NCBI GenBank assembly: GCA_033720955.1
Contig: JAWWBN010000026.1
Span: 1-26,404 of the forward strand
Direction of reading: 5' to 3'
Length of the DNA: 26,404 nucleotides
Origin: JAWWBN01 sp033720955
GTDB lineage: Bacteria > Acidobacteriota > Thermoanaerobaculia > Multivoradales > JAHEKO01
Of this stretch, positions 8,701 to 13,932 are shown in pieces. Position 1 is the first letter of the stretch; each line of letters starts with the position of its first letter. A program made the translations under genes and the position numbers. A model generated the notes under the pieces. The model was given only the letters and a program-made list of their open reading frames with translations, was not told the DNA's origin and made no database searches.

Positions 8701-8844
8701 GGAGAGCTGGAGGTCGGCTACCGCCTGCGTGCCGCCAACGCCGGACTCTTCCGCACCGCACCGGCGACCCTGCAGTCGATGTACGCCCCGGAGTTCGCCG
8801 CCTACTCCTCCGGCGCACGGCTCTCCGTGGGGCCCGCCCGCTAG
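2767..8844 (+). CDS. Bacterial alpha-2-macroglobulin family lipoprotein with thioester
   Basis: A 2025-residue envelope protein, longer than the ~1500-1650 residues of E. coli YfaS/YfhM. A hydrophobic leader ends in GTAGC with Cys28 as the probable lipidation site, so it is likely membrane-anchored. Residues ~50-550 are largely helical and resemble the N-terminal extension of Bacteroidota-type members. An MG2-like strand set starts near 599 (VWTDRSVYRPHQELLFK), the YKRPTFEV strand lies near 694, an Ala/Glu-rich linker spans about 1192-1240, and the A2M domain starts near 1245 (AFWEPHLTLGDDGTASFEF). The thioester motif CTEQ begins at Cys1472 within YPYDCTEQLLNRF, followed by the helical thioester domain (GGGFPWWPGG) and a C-terminal MG10-like domain ending near residue 2025. 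Relatives trap attacking proteases through bait cleavage and thioester coupling. No pbpC gene, the frequent partner in Proteobacteria, is adjacent. The ATG at 2767 lacks a ribosome-binding site. Confidence 0.93.
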   Translation: MALPGSSRATALPLLAALLPLALGTAGCGPALGAPAAPVDRAAAEDDEMSRDWKEVERLLSEQKLRQALATVQELGERAAAAGDAAGRLRAVVVEAQIATALGGYEGAVDLLAVAERPEEGRAAEVVDLYHARALLDYRSAYEWEIAQRERVGPVSEVPLTAWTADQIAAEVRRLLAGVWARRASWGQAPVSDLAPYLHPNNFPPGIRGTLRDAVTYLWAEVLTDSSLWRVEHSSRLWTIDLDALLAGDWTDLEPTDPGVHPLVLFAFLAEDLGAWHAEGGRVEAAFEARRALLEALHDVFDNPGRRRRIVAALEQAVEELGPRYPWWSMGMATLAEWRRAEGAPGSLVEARRLALAARDAHPDSPGGLRGARLAAAISAPAYSLEAMASDAPRRRSIRVTHANLGTLWFRAYEIDLETRLGGAGSSLLGDSERARELLAAASPVASWRVDLPPTPDHREHATYVTPPLDEPGVYLVAASADRLFRQQANELQAVEMVIGDLVLVRRTAGDALEVTVRSGADGGAVPGAEVILYRADYRSGHRVAARTVSDAEGLARFRPGRRQSYFVVARKDGQVALDSGYLSYHSPRPQRRRRDALVWTDRSVYRPHQELLFKVAVYQAEGEGEGSLRTLPSAPVRVDLADPNGEVVSSVDLQTNRFGTTSGAFRVPAGRLLGGWTVRTSLGGAAAVQVEEYKRPTFEVTLDEPAAALRLNRAAELTGEARYYFGLPLAGGELSWRVVREPVYPRWWWLEPPVARRETIAAGAGRVDAEGGFAVAFTPEADESLALSSVTYRFRLEVEVTDEGGETRSATRSFRLGFVAVELRLDPGAAFFRAGEPVAVDAVRSDLDGTPRPGRASWSLSRLTPPERTLLPAEEPRPAPRDESAVVTEGDRLQPRWSTDVSLERSLSLWEEGPEVASGELLHGEDGRARLDLEGLPGGAYRLAVATVDPYDARHEARVELLVVEERAGALPLPAVALAERPSVAVGETARLLVHSGLEAQEMVLELFRDGERTERRRLISGGPRVLEIAVGERHRGGFGFILTTVRDHQLLTVSGSVFVPWDDRRLEVELASFRDLLRPGGRETWTVRLSSDDGRTLAAGTAELLAYMYDRSLDLFAPHRPADPLALYPATTAARRPEGSLGTAPRVWLPSEGLVDLPEVPPLHGDRLDSLAAYGIGGMGRRMRTLAMPAMAPAAPGIQAEGAPAEAETVARPEAAEIEDAAAGDAEPSAEPAVELRQEFAETAFWEPHLTLGDDGTASFEFTVPDSVTEWSVWVHALTADLRAGSVTRRARTVKELLVRPYLPRFLREGDRVRVAVVVSNASERELTGTLDLLLRSEEGVDRGPEFGLSDGEGLDRPFRLAPGASTEIFFSLEVPAAPGTVVVEASARAGGLADGERRELPVLPGRFHLLQSRFAALDGAARRVLAFPGLAAGDDPSRIDERLVVTLDAQLLHSVLRAVPYLVQYPYDCTEQLLNRFLSTGIVTSLFDDYPAVARMAEELSRRETPLEAFDAPDPNRRMALEETPWLAASRGGDSPEGELVEVLDRRVARATRDAALASLEKGQTAGGGFPWWPGGPPSPYMTLYLLQGFSRALEFGVEVPREPVVRAWGYLQRHWVDVLVRDAAGSDCCWEMVTFLGYVLSSYPDDEWTGGVFSGGDRRRMLELGFAHWREHSPLGKAQLALTLARAGRVEDARLVFDSVMDSALTTEEEGTFWAPEERAWLWYNDTIDSHAFALSTLTELDPDDPRRHGLVHWLLLNKKLNQWKSTRSTAEVLYALARYLEREGRLAAGEELLVRAGPVERRFRYEPERFGPVTPHGEPVAGGELGAGGRPNQMVIPGDRLEPAMAEIVVQKETPGLVFASATWHFSTEKLPDAAEGDLFSVERRFLRRVHDGREWTLEPLAEGAELAVGDQVEVRLTLRARHAAEYVHLRDPRAAGFEPESLTSGYRWNLGIGWYEEVRDSGANFFFEQLPAGELEVGYRLRAANAGLFRTAPATLQSMYAPEFAAYSSGARLSVGPAR

Positions 8845-8915
8845 GGCCGCCGCGCTTGGTATCCTCGCGGCAGCACCGAGCCGCCGTCGCCGGCTGGTAG
8901 AGGGGAGGACTCGTC

Positions 8916-10229
8916 ATGGCGCTGATGGCGGGGCGGATCGCCGCCCTGGGAACCGAGAACGCCTTCAAGCTGGGCACCGACATCGCGCGCGTCGCCGCGC
9001 GCGGCGTGGACGTGGTGAAGTTCAATCTGGGCGAGCCGGACTTCGACAGCCCGCCGCACATCAACCGGGAGGCGATCCGGCAGATCGAGGCGGGCAACGG
9101 CCACTACTGCGACCCGGCGGGCATCACGCCCTTCCGCGAGGCCATCTCGCGCCACATCGAGCTCTCCCGCGGTCTCGCGGTGCCGCCCGACCGGATCGTG
9201 GTCACTCCGGGCGCCAAGCCGCCCATCGGCCACACCCTGATGGCCTACGTCGACCCGGGCGACGAGGTGATCTACCCGAGCCCCGGCTTCCCGATCTACG
9301 AGTCGTGGGTGACCTTCGTGGGAGCCCGGCCGGCGCCGTTGCAGCTCTCCGAGGCCAAGGGCTTCGCCTTCTCGGCCGACGACCTGGCCGCCCTGATCAC
9401 CGACAAGACCAAGGTCATCGTGCTCAACTCGCCGTCGAACCCCACCGGCGGGGTGCTCTCGGCCGAGAGCCTGGCCGAGATCGCCGCGGTCATCCGCGAG
9501 CGGGCGCGTCCCGACGTGCGCGTCTACAGCGACGAGGTCTACGAGCACATCCTCTTCGACGGCGAGTCGTTCGCCACCATCGCCACCCAGCCGGGGATGG
9601 AGGAGCGCACCGTGATGGTCAGCGGCCACTCCAAGGGCTTCGCGATGACCGGCTGGCGGCTGGGCTGGGCGGCGCTGCCCACGCCCGAGGAGGCGGCGGT
9701 CTTCAAGCAGCTCAATATCAACATCCTCTCCTGCGTCCCGCCCTTCATCCAGGAGGCCGGGAGGGAGGCCTACGAGAGCGCCGAGACCCCCGCCACGGTG
9801 GCGCGCATGGTGCGCGCCTTCGAGGAGCGGCGCGACTGGGTGGTGCCGGCGCTCAACGCCATCCCCGGGGTGACCTGCCAGATGCCCAGGGGGGCGTTCT
9901 ACGTCTTCCCCAACGTCGCCGGCGTCTGCGAGCGCCTGGGGGTCGTCGAGGCCTTCGAGGCGCTGCCCGCCGACGAGCGCCGACGGGCCTCCTGCCCCTC
10001 GGCGATGCTCCAGATGTTCCTGCTCTACCGATACGGGGTGGCCACCATGGACCGCAACTCGTTCGGCTCGATCGGCGCCGACGGCCAGCACTACCTGCGG
10101 CTGTCCATCGCCACCAGCCTGGAGCAGCTCCGGAAGGGGGTGGGCCGGATGGCCGAGGCGGCGGAGGATCGCGCCGGCTTCGAGCGCTTCCTCGAGGAGG
10201 AGAGGCTGTGGAAGGGAGGCCGGCAGTGA
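8916..10229 (+). CDS. PLP-dependent aminotransferase, aspartate aminotransferase superfamily (class I/II)
   Basis: A 437-residue fold-type I aminotransferase. It shows NLGEPDFDSP near residue 46, the NPTGG turn near 175, the YSDEVYE segment carrying the PLP-pyridine Asp near 205, the Schiff-base lysine K240 in SGHSKGFAMTGWRLGW, and the substrate-carboxylate-binding arginine region near the C-terminus (YLRLSIATS). A good AGGGGAGGA site precedes the ATG. The stop overlaps the start of the following dehydrogenase by 4 bp, so the two are translationally coupled. Given the downstream dehydrogenase and glycerate kinase, the likely job is converting serine to hydroxypyruvate, or an amino acid to a 2-oxo acid, with an acceptor such as glyoxylate or pyruvate. 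Sequence alone does not fix the substrate, and aspartate, alanine or aromatic substrates remain possible. It is about 40 residues longer than typical AspC, mainly through an insertion before YRYGVATMD. Confidence 0.9.
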   Translation: MALMAGRIAALGTENAFKLGTDIARVAARGVDVVKFNLGEPDFDSPPHINREAIRQIEAGNGHYCDPAGITPFREAISRHIELSRGLAVPPDRIVVTPGAKPPIGHTLMAYVDPGDEVIYPSPGFPIYESWVTFVGARPAPLQLSEAKGFAFSADDLAALITDKTKVIVLNSPSNPTGGVLSAESLAEIAAVIRERARPDVRVYSDEVYEHILFDGESFATIATQPGMEERTVMVSGHSKGFAMTGWRLGWAALPTPEEAAVFKQLNINILSCVPPFIQEAGREAYESAETPATVARMVRAFEERRDWVVPALNAIPGVTCQMPRGAFYVFPNVAGVCERLGVVEAFEALPADERRRASCPSAMLQMFLLYRYGVATMDRNSFGSIGADGQHYLRLSIATSLEQLRKGVGRMAEAAEDRAGFERFLEEERLWKGGRQ

Positions 10230-11257
10230 GCGCAGGCAGGATCTTTGTCACGCGACGCATCCCGGAGCCCGGGATGGAGGTCATGCGGGAGACGGGCGCC
10301 GAGATCACCGTCTTCCAGATGGAGGAGGACAAGGGGCTCACGCGAGAGGAGCTGCTCGACGGGGTGCGGGGCTGCGACGTCCTGGTGCCGCTGCTCACCG
10401 AGCCCATCGACCGCCAGGTGCTCTCGGCCAACCCGAATCTGAAGGGGGTGGCGCAGATGGCGGTCGGGTTCGACAACATCGACGTCGCCACCGCCACCGA
10501 GCTGGGGATCCCGGTGGGCAACACCCCGGGAGTGCTCACCGACACGACCGCCGACCTCGCCTGGGCGCTTCTCATGGCGACCGCCCGCCGGATTCCGGAG
10601 GCCCACGCGTACCAGGTGGCCGGACGCTACAAGCTGTGGGGACCCAACCTCTTCTGCGGCTTCGACGTCGGCCCGGGGGCCAGCGGCGTGCAGAAGGTGC
10701 TGGGCGTGATCGGCTACGGCCGGATCGGGCAGGCGGTGGCCCGGCGCTCCGTGGGCTTCGACATGAAGGTCCTGGCCTACGACCCCTACAACCGCGAGGG
10801 GGTGGATGCCGATCCTCTGGCGGAGTGGGCCGATCTGCCCGAGCTGCTGGAGCGGAGCGACTTCGTGACCCTGCACACCCTCCTCTCCGACGAGACCCGG
10901 CATCTGATCGGCGAGGCCGAGCTCGAGCGGATGAAGCCCACGGCGGTGCTGGTCAACACCTCGCGCGGCCCGGTGGTGGACGAGAAGGCGCTGGTCGCGG
11001 CGCTGCGGCAGGGGTCGATCGGCGCCGCCGGGCTCGACGTCTACGAGAAGGAGCCGGCCATGGCGCCCGGACTGGCCGAGCTCGACAACGTGGTGCTGCT
11101 GCCGCACATCGCCAGCGCCAGCCGCGACACCCGCGGCATGATGTCGCTGATGGCCGGCAAGAACGCCGCCGCCTTCCTGCGCGGCGAGCGGGGCCCCACC
11201 ACGGTCAACCCCGACGTCTACGAGACGGAGGCCTACCGGCGGAGGAGCGGCGGATGA
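10226..11257 (+). CDS. D-2-hydroxyacid dehydrogenase (probable glyoxylate/hydroxypyruvate reductase)
   Basis: A 343-residue NAD(P)H-dependent enzyme of the D-isomer 2-hydroxyacid dehydrogenase family. The N-terminal substrate domain includes NLKGVAQMAVGFDNIDV; the Rossmann motif is GYGRIG (residues 163-168); the catalytic triad is Arg247 (TSRGPVVDE), Glu276 (EKEP) and His294 (LLPHIASAS), with the family's usual spacing. It would reduce glyoxylate or hydroxypyruvate to glycolate or D-glycerate. Asp at the end of the second Rossmann strand (VLAYDP) is compatible with NADH preference. The GTG start at 10226 overlaps the aminotransferase stop and has GGGAGG upstream; longer in-frame extensions run through the aminotransferase gene in another frame and are not real. 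A short extra segment (GPGASGVQK) sits just before the Rossmann fold, where relatives usually have a tight turn. Glycerate kinase follows 29 bp later. Confidence 0.9.
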   Translation: MSAGRIFVTRRIPEPGMEVMRETGAEITVFQMEEDKGLTREELLDGVRGCDVLVPLLTEPIDRQVLSANPNLKGVAQMAVGFDNIDVATATELGIPVGNTPGVLTDTTADLAWALLMATARRIPEAHAYQVAGRYKLWGPNLFCGFDVGPGASGVQKVLGVIGYGRIGQAVARRSVGFDMKVLAYDPYNREGVDADPLAEWADLPELLERSDFVTLHTLLSDETRHLIGEAELERMKPTAVLVNTSRGPVVDEKALVAALRQGSIGAAGLDVYEKEPAMAPGLAELDNVVLLPHIASASRDTRGMMSLMAGKNAAAFLRGERGPTTVNPDVYETEAYRRRSGG

Positions 11258-11286
11258 TCCCGCTCTCCTCGACCGGCTGACGAGCG

Positions 11287-12621
11287 GTGGGGGCGCGTCG
11301 CGGGGTCGAGGGGCGGCTGCGGCGGGACGCCCTGGCCTGCTTCGAGGCCGCCCTCGCCGCGGTGGAGCCGCGGCGGCTGGTGCGCGAGGCGCTGGCGGGC
11401 CGCCCTGCGGCCGCCGGTCCGGTGCGGCTGATCGCTTTCGGCAAGGCCGCCGCCGCCATGACCGCCGGCGCCCTCGACGCGCTGGGCGAGGCGGTGACCG
11501 GGGGGGTGGTCATCGCGCCCGATCCGCCGGCGCCGCCCCTGCCCCGGCGTTTGCGCTTCTTCCGCGGCGGTCACCCCACCCCGAACGCCGCGGGTGTGGA
11601 GGGGGCGCGGGCGGCGCTCGAGCTGGCGCGGGCGGCGGGGGAGGGGGCGGAGCTCCTCTGTCTGATCTCCGGGGGCGGCTCGGCGCTCGCCACCCTGCCC
11701 CCCGAGGGGGTGGAGCTCGCCGACCTCGCGAAGACCACCTCTCTGCTGCTCGAGGCCGGCGCCCCCATCGGCGAGCTCAACTGCGTGCGCAAGCACCTGG
11801 ACTGCCTGAAGGGGGGCCGGCTGGCCGCCGCCGCCGCCCCGGCCCGGGTGACCGCGCTGGTCCTCTCCGACGTGGTGGGCGACCCCCTCGACGTGATCGC
11901 CTCGGGTCCCGTGACTCCCGATCGAACCACCTTCCGGGACGCGGTGGAGACGCTGGAGCGACGCGGGCTCTGGGAGCGCCTGCCACCCCGGGTGCGGGGT
12001 CACCTGGGCGCCGGGCTGGAGGGGGAGGAGCCGGAGTCCCCCAAGCAGGGCGATCCCTGCTTCGCGCGGGTGAGTGCCCGGATCGTCGGCAACAACCGGC
12101 TCGCGGCGGAGGCGGCGCTGGCCGAGGCGGAGCGCCGCGGCTACCACGCGAAGCTGCTGACCACGCTGCTGACCGGCGAGGCGCGGGAGGTGGGGCGGGT
12201 GCTCGCCGCCCTGGGCAAGGAGGTGCGCCGCAGCGGCGAGCCGGTCTCCCCGCCCGGCTGCCTCCTGGCCGCCGGTGAGACCACGGTCACCGTCACCGGA
12301 CCGGGGCGCGGGGGGCGCAACCAGGAGGTGGCGTTGGGGGCCGCGCTGGAGCTGCCCGGCGAGGACGGCATCCTGGTGGCCTCGATCGCCACCGACGGCG
12401 TGGACGGCCCCACCGACGCCGCCGGCGGCTTCGGCACCGGGACCACGCTGAAGCGGGCTGCGGCGGCCGGGCTGGATCCGGTCGCGGCGCTGGCCGCCAA
12501 CGACGCCTACCCGCTGCTGGAGGCGCTGGGCGACCTGGTCGTGGTCGGGCCGACCGGCACCAACGTGATGGACCTGCAGCTCGTTCTGGTGGCCGAGCGG
12601 CGCCGCCAGCGCCGCCCATGA
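11287..12621 (+). CDS. gckA: Glycerate 2-kinase (GckA/MOFRL family)
   Basis: A 444-residue member of the DUF4147/MOFRL glycerate kinase family, of normal length. Visible features are the N-terminal GKAAAAMTAGALDAL, GHPTPN near residue 98, the SGGGSALATLP loop near 129, NCVRKHLDCLKGG near 160, SDVVGDPLDVIASGPV near 197, and the C-terminal MOFRL part with GRGGRNQEVAL, TDGVDGPTDAAGG and GPTGTNVMDLQL. The enzyme phosphorylates D-glycerate to 2-phosphoglycerate, which enters lower glycolysis. It is the third gene of the aminotransferase-reductase-kinase run, so the three steps together would take serine or hydroxypyruvate to 2-phosphoglycerate. The start is taken as the GTG at 11287; no strong ribosome-binding site is present, and translation may be coupled to the upstream gene. 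The identification is firm and the pathway role is inferred from gene order. Confidence 0.92.
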   Translation: MGARRGVEGRLRRDALACFEAALAAVEPRRLVREALAGRPAAAGPVRLIAFGKAAAAMTAGALDALGEAVTGGVVIAPDPPAPPLPRRLRFFRGGHPTPNAAGVEGARAALELARAAGEGAELLCLISGGGSALATLPPEGVELADLAKTTSLLLEAGAPIGELNCVRKHLDCLKGGRLAAAAAPARVTALVLSDVVGDPLDVIASGPVTPDRTTFRDAVETLERRGLWERLPPRVRGHLGAGLEGEEPESPKQGDPCFARVSARIVGNNRLAAEAALAEAERRGYHAKLLTTLLTGEAREVGRVLAALGKEVRRSGEPVSPPGCLLAAGETTVTVTGPGRGGRNQEVALGAALELPGEDGILVASIATDGVDGPTDAAGGFGTGTTLKRAAAAGLDPVAALAANDAYPLLEALGDLVVVGPTGTNVMDLQLVLVAERRRQRRP

Positions 12622-12684
12622 GGCCGGGCCGCGTTGCCGGCGGAGCCGCCGGCGGCTAGCATCCGCCGGGAAGCCCGCCAGCCC

Positions 12685-13659
12685 ATGCGTCGCATCCTCG
12701 TCACCGGAGCCCTCGGCCAGATCGGCTCGGAGCTCGTGCCGGCGCTGCGGCAGCGCTACGGCGCCGACAACGTGGTCTCCTCCGACGTGCGCATGCCGCC
12801 GGCCGGCTCGCAGCTCGGCGACGGCCGCTTCGCCTGGGTGGACTGCACCTGGCTGCCCCAGATCCGAGAGGCGGTCCGGAAGCACGGGATCGACACGATC
12901 TATCACCTGGCGGCGCTGCTCTCGGCGGTGGCCGAGGAGAAGCCCCAGGTGGCCTGGGACGTCAACATGGGGGGGCTCTACCGGGTCCTGGAGGTGGCGC
13001 GCGAGAACGGCTGCGCCGTCTTCCACCCCAGCTCGATCGGCGCCTTCGGGCCCGGGACGCCCAGAAAGGGAACGCCTCAGGACACGGTGCAGCGTCCGAC
13101 CACCATGTACGGCGTCACCAAGGTCAGCGGCGAGCTGCTGTGCGACTACTACTTCCGGCGCTTCGGAGTCGATACCCGGGGTCTGCGCTTTCCGGGGATC
13201 ATCTCCCACGTCGCGCCGCCCGGCGGCGGCACCACCGACTACGCGGTGGACATCTTCTACGAGGCCATCAAGCACGGCCGCTACACCTGCTTCTTGAAGC
13301 CCAACACGCGGCTCGACATGATGTACATGCCGGACTGCGTCCACGCGGCGATCGCCCTCATGGAGGCGGATCCGGGGAAGCTGGTGCACCGCAACGCCTT
13401 CAACGTGACGGCGATGAACTTCACCCCCGCCGAGCTGGCGCGGTCGATCCGCAGGCACATCCCCGACTTCCGGATGCTCTACAAGGTGGACCCCACCAAG
13501 CAGGCCATCGCCGACTCCTGGCCGATCTCCCTCGACGACACCGCCGCCCGAGAGGAGTGGGGCTGGGAGCCGAAGTACGACCTGCCGTCGATGACCCGGG
13601 AGATGCTCGAGGAGCTGGGGAAAAAGTTCGAGCCCGGCGAGGAGGAGCGGGAGGCCTGA
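12685..13659 (+). CDS. tdh: L-threonine 3-dehydrogenase, SDR (epimerase-like) type
   Basis: A 324-residue extended short-chain dehydrogenase. The NAD-binding motif TGALGQIG lies at residues 7-14, an Asp follows the second strand (VVSSDVR), the catalytic pair is Tyr142 and Lys146 in TTMYGVTKVSGE, and FHPSSIGAFG holds the catalytic serine region. RFPGIISHVAPPGGGTTDYA and the C-terminal WPISLDDTAAREEWGW segment are typical of the epimerase-like L-threonine dehydrogenases rather than sugar epimerases. The enzyme oxidises L-threonine to 2-amino-3-oxobutyrate, which a ligase (Kbl, not in this window) splits to glycine and acetyl-CoA. The ATG at 12685 starts the Rossmann strand at the expected distance; an upstream TTG would add only a non-homologous tail. 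A TAGCAT box at 12657-12662 may be its -10 element. It lies 63 bp after the glycerate kinase and may be a separate unit. Confidence 0.88.
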   Translation: MRRILVTGALGQIGSELVPALRQRYGADNVVSSDVRMPPAGSQLGDGRFAWVDCTWLPQIREAVRKHGIDTIYHLAALLSAVAEEKPQVAWDVNMGGLYRVLEVARENGCAVFHPSSIGAFGPGTPRKGTPQDTVQRPTTMYGVTKVSGELLCDYYFRRFGVDTRGLRFPGIISHVAPPGGGTTDYAVDIFYEAIKHGRYTCFLKPNTRLDMMYMPDCVHAAIALMEADPGKLVHRNAFNVTAMNFTPAELARSIRRHIPDFRMLYKVDPTKQAIADSWPISLDDTAAREEWGWEPKYDLPSMTREMLEELGKKFEPGEEEREA

Positions 13660-13720
13660 CGGCGACCGCGGCCGCGAGAGGGTGACGCAGCCGGTCGTTT
13701 CCGCCCGGCAGGAGGAGACC

Positions 13721-13915
13721 ATGACCGAGACGGATCGCAACAAGCGGAGGGTGCGGGAGTACGTGGAGGCGCTCAACCGGGGCGACATGGAGACCCTGCG
13801 CGGGCTCTTCACCCCCGACGCCGTGATCCAGGGCGTCCTGAAAAAGGGCCAGATGGACGAGATCGTGCCCATCTGGAGGGCTCTCCACGAGGGCCTGACC
13901 GCGGAGTCGGAGGCC
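13721..13915 (+). pseudogene. 5' part of a SnoaL-like (NTF2-fold) protein gene, truncated
   Basis: The ATG at 13721 follows a clean GGAGGAG ribosome-binding site. About 65 residues resemble the first half of a SnoaL-like polyketide cyclase or ester cyclase (NKRRVREYVEALNRGDME, LFTPDAVIQGV, then PIWRALHEGLTAE). Whole members have about 130-150 residues, with the second half forming the NTF2-fold sheet. Here the resemblance ends near 13905-13920, and what follows is antisense to the 3' end of the minus-strand gene at 13933-16890; the frame only stops by chance at 14152. So the gene is broken at its 3' side, by a genuine rearrangement or an assembly join. The upstream part, promoter-proximal site and start look normal. 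Function of the intact gene is unknown beyond the fold, as the family includes isomerases, cyclases and non-enzymes. Confidence 0.7.
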
Positions 13916-13932
13916 CGGACCTCACGACCGCC

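Noticed and set aside
2469..8900. Very long open frames in other frames and on the opposite strand over the alpha-2-macroglobulin gene (also 2677-8568 minus)
   Set aside because: They are low-complexity Arg/Pro/Gly/Ala products of high GC with no family resemblance and lie fully inside a well-supported gene.
8729..10225. A 5' extension of the hydroxyacid dehydrogenase through the aminotransferase gene
   Set aside because: The extension has no homology and overlaps a real gene in another frame; the GTG at 10226 has a ribosome-binding site.
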